Assembly: GCA_023213315.1 (NCBI GenBank)
Contig: JAKCPI010012705.1
Span: 24,533-88,532, forward strand
DNA from: Euborellia annulipes
Lineage: Eukaryota > Arthropoda > Insecta > Dermaptera > Anisolabididae
Length of the DNA: 64,000 bases
Reading direction: 5' to 3'
This document shows, in pieces, positions 34,201 to 46,200 of this stretch (the first letter of the stretch is position 1; the number at the start of each line of letters is the position of its first letter). Position numbers and translations under genes: made by a program. The notes under the pieces are model-generated. The model was not told the origin of the DNA, searched no databases, and worked only from the letters and a program-made list of their open reading frames with translations.

Positions 34201-37200
34201 AAAACTAGAAATTGCCTCAATCACAAGGAAAGATTTTCAAAGTCTGCCTATTGAACTTCCTATGAGTAGAGGGAGGGGGAAGGCTTGAGTTAGGTAGTTA
34301 ACCATCTATTAGAATACAAGCGCCTGGCTGGCCAGAAAAGCAACCAGCAACACTGGCAAGTCGTTGTGGCTGACTATAATGAAGCCAGTTAATTTCATTT
34401 TCTTTTAATTGTCTAATTGACTGCATCACATCAAACTCAATTCATTTTGCAATCTCTTTTAGAAGGCTGTGAGGAAGCCATTAATTATGTGCTGATTAAG
34501 CAAATTAACGACCAACACAAGCAACTAGAATTTTATTTTTACTGCAAAGGCGTTCAACAGTTAAATATTTTATGTAATTTTTTTGTTTAAGGTCTTTTTC
34601 GGCATCTAAGGCCATTTAGACCTACACCAATGGTTCTTAACCGAAAGCTCCGTAAGCTTTTTGCAAGTTTCTCAAAATTATGAAAGATATTTAACTTCTG
34701 GGATTTCAATTACTCCAGAGTTAGATTGATTTTTATTCTCCTAATCTAAGAAGATTAAAAAAAAAAAAACCAAATGAAAAATAAAATTAAGCCTTGGTTG
34801 TTTAAAAGAAAGGAATTTTTTTAATGAAATTTGAACTTTAATCAATAGGTTTTTTTTTTTTTTGTTCCAAGTTCAATTTTTGCAATGTTTATGAGTCATT
34901 AGAGATAATTATGAATAATAATAAATTAAAAAAAAATATTAGTACTCAGGATTTGAATACTCATCAACATCAAATCTAGTATTCGCTGCGAAATTCCTAT
35001 AACTTTTTAGGTTATTAATTCTTAAAGTTGACGATTTCTCTCATAGGGAAATGTATAGAGAAACATTTATGTATTCTTTACATTTGTGTATTCCATGAAT
35101 GTAAACAAATCCTCAAGCAGGCACTGGTTTGGAACGGAATAATAATAATAATTTTCTTTTCTGCCCACGGGGCTTGGTCTGAGTTGGTAGCGTGTCTACC
35201 TTCTATACCGAACGTCGCGGGTTCGGACCCCAGGCAGTCCGATGATTTTATTTAAGGCATTTGGATACCAAATGACAAATAGAAATGCCTGGACTCCCAA
35301 TAGATACTATCATATATAACGGTTATCGTCAAAGTCTTATATGGCCTAAGTTGCCGAAAAAGACTGTGTGAATATGTGTGTGAGTGTGAATGAGAAAAAA
35401 GAGTGTTAAAAAAAAAAAAATTATTTTCATAATTAAGAAGAAAAGCTGGAGGGGGGTCAGGGGGGCTAAGCCCCCTGTCTAGAAAGCTTCTAATAATTAA
35501 AAAACAGGCGGGCTCCCCTGTCTAGACGTGAAGCCCGCCGAAGTCTGAAAAAGATGGGATGAGACTCGCATGCAAAAAAAAAAAGGTAAAATGATTTGCA
35601 AAAGCGGAAAAGGTGCGGAAAAAAAATTTAGTCTCGCTAAAAGAAAAGGGGGAAAACGAGGGGAAAAAAAAAAAAATTTCCGCAGGGCGGAAAAAAAAGG
35701 AAATTTCAAAAAAAAAAAAAAAAAAAAAATGATATGAATTTTTTATACGAAATACAAGTTCCGGTTTCGGTAACAGTTTCGGCTGAAAATCTTGTTTCGG
35801 TCGGACCCTACTAAATAGACAATATTTTTTCGATTTACCGAAGTTTAATCTGAAAAGTGCGGATTATCGCGGTTCGATTGTATTAAAGTCATTTTTCGCC
35901 TGCCGCAGTTTAAGATAAATATTAAACACACTCAATAATCAAATATTAGTTTAAGTTATTAAATAAATTATTTATTATCTTAAATTGAATTATATAATAA
36001 TAGAACTTTGAAAGCGGCTGAATGTTCAAGAGTGTTTAAAATAATGTCAACACAACATGATAAATAAAGGGGGCGGGGGGTATCTTTGGTGACAAATAAC
36101 TTCTCTCTTTAAGGTCAAGTTCATATTATATAAAGCAGAGGGAGTTGAGGTCCGTGGCCTATTTATATCAATCAAGGTGACAAAAACAAACAAGCACCTC
36201 CTGTATAATGTCAATCATTTTCTTGTTACGAAATTATAAAACGCAACAACGAAAAATGTTAAGACGATTATTTAAACGCTTACAACGAGATAAGATTATA
36301 TAATTATTTATAAATGAAGGTCTTATCGATTATTATTTCTGTAAACATCTTAAAAAATGTATTAGGAAGATGGATGTATGAATCGAGTTTTTTTTCGCTC
36401 TGAGGCACACGGCCTCCTGGGGACTAATTTTAATTTTAAAAAAAATTTTTTTAAACAATAAGAGCAAGCAGCCAGGTAGTTAGTCTCCACGAAATGAAAC
36501 TCTCTATTGAGGAAACAGTATCGGTTTTAATGAAATATAACCATCATCAGTCCATTTATCGAGCTGAAAGCATTGTTGAGTTAGAAAAAATCAAAATAAC
36601 AAAAAAACTATTTGAATATTTACAAACAATATACCGGGTGTCCCAGGTGTCACGCACCCCATTGTTGGGATCGAAAGAGAAAAATATTCTGAGCCCAAAA
36701 ATCCATGTTTGGAATTTTTTGATTAAGTAGTTAATTAGTAATTAATTAATAAAAGTGACCAATCAGGAGCGCGCTACAGAAGAATAGAAAATAAGTGGGA
36801 TAGTAGTAGATAAATGACAGAGAAGCTTCACGTAAATTGTTTTGGTTAATTAATAAAATAATAATTATTATTATTGAAGTACAAAAGTAATAATCTCAAA
36901 ATAAATGACAGAGAAACATTAGGTAAATTATTTTTGTTAATGAAAAAAATAATAATTTTTGAAAATTATTATTATTATTTCATTCATTAACCAAAACAAT
37001 TCAGCTGAAACTTCTCTGTCATTTATTTTGAGATTATTACTTTTGTACGTAGGTGAAGAATAAAACGGCAGATGTTGATATTATTTTTTATTAGTTAAAT
37101 CTCTAGGCTATCGATTTCGTCCTTATTGACATCATCAGGCCAGCTGGAAACAAGATATTTAACATAATTTGACAAGAGTAATATACTATAAAAATTGCAC

Positions 37201-40200
37201 ACAAAAATTCTTTGATTAAACATTTTACCACATTAGTAATAAACAAAGTACATATATTATGAACCATATTCTTTTCTTAGAATTCATCTTCCTTCATCTT
37301 CCTCTCCAAATAATATTTTTCAAAATATAAAAAAATTAAAAAAGAATATGGTTCATAATATATGTACTTTGTTTATTACTAATGTGGTAAAATGTTTAAT
37401 CAAAGAATTTTTGTGTGCAATTTTTATAGTATATTACTCTTGTCAAATTATGTTAAATATCTTGTTTCCAGCTGGCCTGATGATGTCAATAAGGACGAAA
37501 TCGATAGCCTAGAGATTTAACTAATAAAAAATAATATCAACATCTGCCGTTTTATTCTTCACCTACGTAATCATATCAACTGCAGAAATGGAGCAATACA
37601 TATATCATTACTTTTGTACTTCAATAATAATAATTATTATTTTATTAATTAACCAAAACAATTTACGTGAAGCTTCTCTGTCATTTATCTACTACTATCC
37701 CACTTATTTTCTATTCTTCTGTAGCGCGCTGCTGATTGGTCACTTTTATTAATTAATTACTAATTAACTACTTAATCAAAAAATTCCAAACATGGATTTT
37801 TGGGCTCAGAATATTTTTCTCTTTCGATCCCAACAATGGGGTGGGTGTGCGACACCTGGGACACCCGGTATATAACTGATACCTACAGTGTGAATTCAAA
37901 TGACAAAGCATTGAGTTATATTACGGTGTTGTCGGTACCTGGCTGCTTGCTCCTTTACCCTCTTATTGTTTAATAATATAACAGCCACTTTATTTCTTCA
38001 AAAAAAAAATTATTTTTCTTTAAAAAACACTCACACTCACATACACACAGTCTTCTCGGCAACTCAGGCCATATAAGACTTTTTACGATAACCGTTAATT
38101 AGTAATCTATCTATTGGGGGGGGGGCGGGCCGCCCCTTTTTTTTTTTTTTTTTTTTTTTTTTCCGGCGGGTCCAGGCATATTTATTTAAGCCATTTGGTA
38201 TCCACGGCCCGAGGGCAATTTAAAAAAATTCTTTTTTTTTTCTTCAATAAAACAAACGTCGGGGGGCCTGTCAACGGAGAAGGCCAACAGTCACCACAAT
38301 CGTTATAGTTAAGCGATGACAGCTCGGGATCGGTGACCACGAGCAATCAGCATGTGGAACGTCCCTCGGTAGCCATCGATACTATATATTTTAATTATAT
38401 GAATCTTCTTCTTTCTTAGCTTTATTCCCGTAGTGCGAGGTTGGTTTTTTTTGGGACAGGAAGAAATAGAACAGGCCGGCCCGTCGTACGGTTGAAAATA
38501 TAAAAGGAAGGGACAGACATGTAAAGAGCAGGACTGCCAGTCCCAGCTCGGGTAGCTCGTGTTCGCCATCCACGTACCCACAAGATGAGCAAAAATTATA
38601 TGAATAAATTAAATTAATCCCTAAATGGCCTCTTTAGTCGAAAAGGGTTAAAAAAAAAATAAAATAAAACAAACACCTATCGTCTATCCGATTAAATTTC
38701 TATCGAAGGGGGGGGGGGGGGGGAACAAAATGATCTGAGGAATTGAGTTTCCCAGCCTTGCCCCGTACAGTCGGCGCCACAAGTGCCTGATGTGCTCGAG
38801 AGTGGATCTTTGAGCTTAGCCACCGGAAGTGTTATCTTCAAAGCTTTTTTTTCCCTTAAGTTGCATTAAAAAAAGATGATGTGACTAAACTCAAGGAAGC
38901 CTTGAGAGAGAAACACAGACACGCCGGCTGTACCAAAGTCCCCAAAAAATTATAATATGTGTACTTGGGAAGGGACACAAATGTCCTCTCAAATCCCGGA
39001 GGATTCTGACTATATAATTAAAGAAATCTTTTAGAACACCCAGCAACTAACTGGGAATGGAAAATTCAAGGTCAAATAAATCCAAATCCCAAAGAGTAAT
39101 TAAATATTCAAGATAAGGATTTTGTGTCTATGTTTGTTTGAAATTATCTCTTGGCTTAAAGATAAACCAGAAGAGCCAAGAAGAGAGAGAGACTCACCTT
39201 GATAAGCGATAGAGCGACAGATGTGGGCCGCACTTTGCCCACTAGTGTTAAGCATATGGAACGAACAAATTGATGGGGCACTACAAAAATAAGGACATCG
39301 GCCTCTTGAGCTGCTTCTGTTACATCTGGGATGGCAACCTAAAAACAGAAGAAGCAAAAAGGGGGATTAAAGCCACGACATACACACTTGAAACTTCACA
39401 TTGAGAGCAAAAGGGAATCAAAGTTAAAGCCCTCTATTTGGACCCTGTTATGCATTAATGTGTCAAGCGCCAAAAATAATTCAAAATTGAGTTAAGCCCG
39501 GAATATTGTTTCAAATGCTTTAATTAATAGTATTTTTTATGAAATATGTCCTAAAAAAATTTATATTTAATATTACTTGCACAATTGACAAAAAAAATTA
39601 TATATAATCCAATGAAAACAAAAAACTTTATTGTTAATTTTCTCAAAACTCGGTATGTGGCGCTTGACACACGAATACTTAACAGGGTTCATTTAATTCC
39701 TCTTAAAATATAAAACATTTATTTATTTTAGATCTCAGCAATCATTAAGAACTTCAATTATACTTTATCTAAGTGCACAATTTAAATTTTATATTGAGAT
39801 TTTTAGATTTTTTCAAATTTTACTTTCTCTTACCTCTATATATGTTAATATACGGTATATAACAGTTATAGAGAGAAAGTATTGGATTCATGTCAAAAAT
39901 TCGATGTCGAGATTTTGATGGATATACACGTTTTAAGGTCCCCTGAAAAAAGTGGTTTTCGCAAAATGGTCTGTCTGTGTGTGTGTGGGGGGGGGTGTGT
40001 CTGTGAACAAAATATCTCAACGAACGGAAAGAGCTAGGAGGTTGAAATTTTATATTTAAGTTTGATACCCCCTTGGGACGTGACACGAAGCTTTTAAACA
40101 AAACCAAAGAGTACTAGTACTTTATTGATGTACTTTTTTCTTTAAAATTCAAAAATCAATTATTTATTAGATGCTCTTTAAAATGTATATTCTCATTTTG

Positions 40201-43200
40201 CCATTGAAATATTCGAAGACCACTTTAGTCTTGAACTTCATAAGAAGGATAGAATAAATGATAATGAAATTTAAATATTTTCCCATGTTTATAAATTTTA
40301 CATCTGTTGTGAAAAGCACAGTACACAACTTCCGGTTACCGAAGGTAAGAGAAAGTTGTGTGCTGTGCGACCTATCCACCAGTTTTTTTTTTTTTTTTGC
40401 ATTAAGGAACTGCTGCATTCTGGAGGATTAGTATTTAAATTCGGACATGGTCCATTATTACAACGATTAACTACCATAATTTACTATCCAAAAAAGGATC
40501 AACAAAAAACCCCAAAATAATTACTTTTGGATTTGTTCCACTTTTGCTTTGAACCAATCATATGAAATTGCTCAAATTTGTTAAAATAATTAATAGACCA
40601 AAAAATTTAAAATTTTGACCGTACAGAGAGGGACAATATTAAGTCTCGCCCATGCGTTTTCTACTTGTGATTATTTCATTGTTTTTATAAAAGAAAATGA
40701 AAATCTTTATTGGAAATTTTCTAGGTTTGAACCATGAAAGTTTCCTTTAAAAAATATATAATATTTTTTTTTAAACAATGAAATAATCACAAGTAGAAAA
40801 CGCACGGGCGAGACTTAATATTGTCCCTCACTGTACATACTAATAAAACACTCGGTTATCTATTTCAAGAAAATTATTAATTTAATTGAAATAGACCATT
40901 TTTCTACTTTTTTAAGTCTTAAGAAAAGGAAATCTCAGGGAGAGATTTTTTTTTCAAGGTTATTTATTCTAGAAGGAAAGGCGGAAGAAATAGGTTTAGG
41001 AAATTGATCGGGATATGGAGGTATACCAGTATAATAGAAATAAATTAAGATTATGTTAATAGCAATAAAAGAATAAATAGAAAAGAAAAAAAAATCAATT
41101 CTAATTATTATATAAGAGAGACATTTTAAATTTACTTCCTAAATAAATTCCATTAGATTATATCATTGGCCTAATGAATTCGAGAGATAATTTTGGAATG
41201 CCCTATTAGAAAATATGGCTGAATAAATACTCAATGTTTACTTTCTCTTACCTATATATGTGTAATATAAGCATATATATTGATATATATATTTAATTGA
41301 GGTGTATAGCTGATAATATGATTTATTTGAGGTTCAGGAATTCTCCAATGAGCAACGCAGCTAGTTGTTTTTTCAATTTTTATTAATAAATGCAAAGTGC
41401 CAGGGTCAACGTTTCGGTCGCATATAGGACCATCATCAGGGCCAAGCCATTGTCAATGTATTATTCCTCATGGTCATATTGGTCAAAGAAATTATTAACA
41501 ATGCAATAGACTCAATGACCAAATTATTAGAACCAGTGTGTTATTATGGACTGAGAGCGAGTGAATCATTCACTCGCTCTCAGTCGAAACGTTGGCCCTG
41601 GCACTTTACATTTAATAATAATTGAAAAAACAACTAGCTGCGTTGCTCATTGGAGAATTCCTGAACCTCAAATAAATCAAATTATCAGCTAGAGAGAGAG
41701 AGAATTAGAAAGTTTTGAATTTAGAATTTAGAATTTAGATTTAGATAGAATTCATTTAAGGCCACTGCCTCTTAGAGAAAGTACAAAAGGTGTGTAGCAA
41801 ACAGATACAAGGCGGTGGTACTAGTCGCTATCAATTTTCATTTTAAATAACAGTCAATTGAAAAAAACATATCAAATAAATTTTATTTTTAAAAAAAAAA
41901 AAAAAAAAATTTAAATATAAATTCTAATAAATAATACAAATGAAAATAAAAAATCTGGTGTGACTGGCGCACAGCACACAACTTTCTCTTACCTTCGGTA
42001 ATCGAAAGTTGTGTTCTGTGCTTGTCTCACCAGATTTTTTGTGTCGACATGTGTTTAGTTTCCGACAGTACAGTATATTCGATTTTCAAGATGTAAAATT
42101 TATAAGTATAGCGAAATATTTATATTTTGTTACCATGGCAACCATTTCTCCTATCTTTTCTATGGAGCACAAGAGTAAAGTGGTCTTCAGAAGATTTCAA
42201 TGGACAAAATGAGAATATACATTTTATTGAGAATCTAAAAAATAATTGATTTTTGAATTTAAAAAAAAATCGTTGGAGCAAATTTAGAGAAAATCGAAAA
42301 AAACTGAAAAAGTGCATCAGTAAAGTACTAGTACTTTTTGGTCGATTTTGTTCAAAAGCTTCGTGTCACGTCCCATGGGGGTGCCTAACTTGAATATAAA
42401 ATTTCAACCTCCTAGCTCTTTCCGTTCTTGAGATATTTTGTTCACAGACACGACAGACAGACAGACAGACACACACACACACACACAGACAGACCATGTC
42501 GCGAAAACCACTTTTTTGGATTCAGGGGACCTCAAAACGTGAAGATCCATCAAAATCTCGACATCGAATTTTTGACATGAATCCAATACTTTCTCTCTAT
42601 ATATATATTACATATATACATAGGTAAGAGAAAGTAAAATATATAAAAGAATGATAATGAATAAAAAACAATATTCGCAAGACCAGGAGATACCGGAGAT
42701 CGCCCCAGGGAGGGCCATCTTACAGCACTATATTAATCAATGGTGCTCATAACGTAGTCAAATAGACATTTTTTAAATGTACGCAACCTTTAATCGATCT
42801 AATCTCACATGGCAAAGAATTCCATAGCCTTGAAGATGACACTAAAAATGACTCCCCAAAGGATGTCGTTCTATGATTTGGGATCAATATTTGTCCCTCA
42901 TCAGAGCGCAGCAACCTAATCCCAGCCTCACTCCTGAATTTAAAGAGGTCGTAGAGATATTTAGGGCTTTTGTTAGCGAATAAATTATAAAGGAACACTC
43001 CCAAAAAGAAGCGTCTACGGGCCTTTAGGCGCAACCATCCCAATTTCCGATAAAAAGGTGTAATGTGCTCATAGATTGGGACATCAAAAATAAATCTTAT
43101 GCAAGCGTTGAGAACTCTTTCCAGTTTAAGATTCATTTCACCAGAAAGGCCACCATAGACAAGACACCCATAATCGAAATGAGGGAGGATGAACGTCTTG

Positions 43201-46200
43201 ACCAAATGAACCCTTATATTGGTAGGAAAGAGCTCCGAGTTCCTTCTGAGCTGATATAAGATTTTATGGACCCTATTTGAGATATGCCCTACGTGGTCCC
43301 TCCAAGAGAGAGAGAGAGAGAGAGAGAGAAAGTATTGAATTCATGTCAAAAATTCGATGTCGAGATTTAGATGGATATACACGTTTTGAGGTCCCCTGAA
43401 TCCAAAAAAGTGGTTTTCGCGACATGGTCTGTCTGTCTGTATGTCAAGAGCAGATACAAGAAGGTGGTGGTAAAGTGGGTAATTCGAGAGATATTTTTTT
43501 TACCTCCCCCCCCCCCCTCGGTTGGAAATTTTTTTGTTTTTAATTTTATTTTGATTTATATATATATATATATTCTGGTAAACAAGTACAGAATGCACCT
43601 TTAAATTAAAAAAAAAAGAAAAAATTGTGTGCTGTGCGACCAGTTACACCAGATTTTTTTCCCTTTTTTTATTATATTTAAATTTGTGTTGTTTGTTTGG
43701 ACCTAACCACCGAGTGCTCGTGCCTCTAAACGGGTTGTTAATAAATAAATTTATTTAAATGTTTTTTCCCCTTTCGGCTACTGAGGCCATTTAGGAGTTT
43801 TGCGGTATATGGTTAGAAATATGATTTGATTAGAAGCCAAAAGGGCTGTCTGACTGATAAGTGTTCGTAATTTATTAGAAAGATAATTCTAATCTATATT
43901 TATAGGTTTTATTAATAAGATAAGAACAACATTTAGAAAGTTTGAAGAGAGAGAGAGATAAATAATTTTATGGAAAAATTTTATTATTTTCTCTCAAATT
44001 GTATCAATAGGCCTATATAAATAGAAAATTGTAAAGTCCATTACAAGATGACTCGGTTTCGAATCCCGCTTATTGCAAGAAATTCAATAGAACGGAGTCT
44101 AATGAGGGGGGATCAGGTGGACTTCTGATTACCTATACCTTTTCAACATCAAATACTTTTCTATTTGAAAAAAAAATTATAAGTATGTTAAATAAGCAGG
44201 TTTTTTCACAAATTTTGCCGCCCCAGGCGCGTGCCTAGTTCGCTTGTTCGTAAATACGGCCCAAATTAGTTATTAAGAAACTTTTGAAAAGTGAATATAT
44301 CACAATCAAAGGTATCCAAGAATTGAACAAATTCTTTCTCGAGTGTGGAAGTGGCTGTGATTAATATCTTAGAAGATTTGCAGGAGGTGGCAGCCAGGAA
44401 GGAGCGTCTCCAAAACAACGAAATTCGTGACGTTTCGGTCGGAATTTATTTGACCCTCATCAGGCAATCAGACTACAATAGATTTTTATTCATAATTAAC
44501 ATTATTAACAGTTAATATACAGTAGAGTCCCGGTAATCCGAACCTCGCTAATCCGAACTCTTTTTGCGTACGATTTTTTTTTTTTTTTTTTAAGAGGAAT
44601 ATAAATGAAAATTAGACATTAAAGGAACTTTATTTTATTAAAAAATACGAATTATAAAAAATAGAGTTTAATATCACCGACAAGTTTCACGGTTTACAAC
44701 GTTATAAATACGACTTTATTATCAAAATTAGCTAATTCAAGCTTACAATTCCGGTTAATCCGAACTTCCCGATAATCCGAACGACCCTCGGTCCCAATTA
44801 GTTCGGATTAACGGGACTCTACTGTATTGCAATGGCTGTTATTAGTAAGTAAAAATAAAAAATAGTATATATTAACTGTTAATAATGTTAATTATGAAAA
44901 AAAAATCTATTGTAGCCTGAATGCCTGATGATGGTCAAATAAATTTCGACCGAAACGTCGCGAATTTCATTGTTTTGGAGACGCTTCTTCCTGGGTGCCA
45001 CCGCCAGCCCTTCTTCCAAGAAAAAATTCTACTTAACTATATTATGCATAAATATATTCGTATTTGAAATTCCCATCCCCTCTAAGAAACAAGAATGACC
45101 ATTATTCGTGGTGTATATATGGTTAGGCCCGTGAAGCCAGGGCTTAGGGCGGCAAAATTTAGATTCGAAGAAATTTCAGACTCAAATTTAGTTATAGTGA
45201 CGGCGCGGGGGAAGAGAGGGGCGGCATATTAGAATATTAGTAAGGAGGGGGTGGCAAATTAAATTTTGCCCCTCCTAACAAATCTCCTAGTTCCGGCCCT
45301 GATTGATAAGATTTGAAATTTTTTTTTTATCTTTCAATTTACTCTTTGTATAAATAAATTGAAATAATCTGTTTGAATAATATTGCCATCTGGCATATTA
45401 AATGTTGACTTGTTTAAATTAAGATTCAATCAAGGACAGCAACTAATTATTTTTATTAGCTAGAAAAAATTTGATTTCTCTCCGAATATTCAACGCCCCC
45501 CATACCCAAAAAAAAAATATTTTTTTCAAAGATAAAAAAATCTGGTGTGATTAACCAACAGCACACAACTTTCTCTTAATTTGTGTACTGTGCTTTTCAC
45601 ACCAGATTTTTTGTGTGTGTCGAGATATATTTAGTTGCCCATAGCACCTCAGTTCCAAACTTGTCCACGCGATTCATAGATGGCCGCTAAAAATGCTTCC
45701 ACATCAGTAAAGTGTAATTTAAACAATTTTCACGAAAAATTTCACTCATATACTTTTTAAAGAGCATAAAAAAAAATAGCTCATTTATGAATTTCAATCA
45801 AAATCGTTGCAGAGAAAAAAACTTTTTTGGACTCAGGGGACCTCAAAATGTGTATATCCGTCAAAATCTCGACATCGAATTGTTGACATAATCGCAATAC
45901 TTTCTCTCTGTATATTACATATGGGTGGGGGTCATTCCATGCCAAATCGACAAATTTTTTTCCTGACCCCCGCGGATTTCGCTGAAAATTTCCTATCTTT
46001 TTTCTACCCCTTAAAAGACATTTTTGAGAATTTTTTCAAATTTTTTTATCCAACTAAAAAAAAGTTATGGATTTTTGAAAAAAACTGTTCTTTTTTTTTA
46101 AATAACTATAACTTATTTTAAAATTGATATTTCGGAACCCCGCAAGACTATAAAAACTTTGTTTTTTAATGTAGTTTTCAGAAAAAAATACAAAAATTAT

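Noticed and set aside
36494..36730. Open frame of 78 codons at the left of the nested palindromes
   Set aside because: It runs through the arm of a palindromic element and into the MITE end, so it is repeat sequence read by chance.
38309..38581. 90-codon - strand frame in a GC-richer block
   Set aside because: No similarity recognised, no splice context, and overlapping frames are equally open; left as unassigned sequence.
42747..43205. A host gene for a 152-residue protein
   Set aside because: The blocks [14 protein letters not shown] and LWNSLP are those of a non-LTR reverse transcriptase C-terminus; the frame is 5'-truncated.
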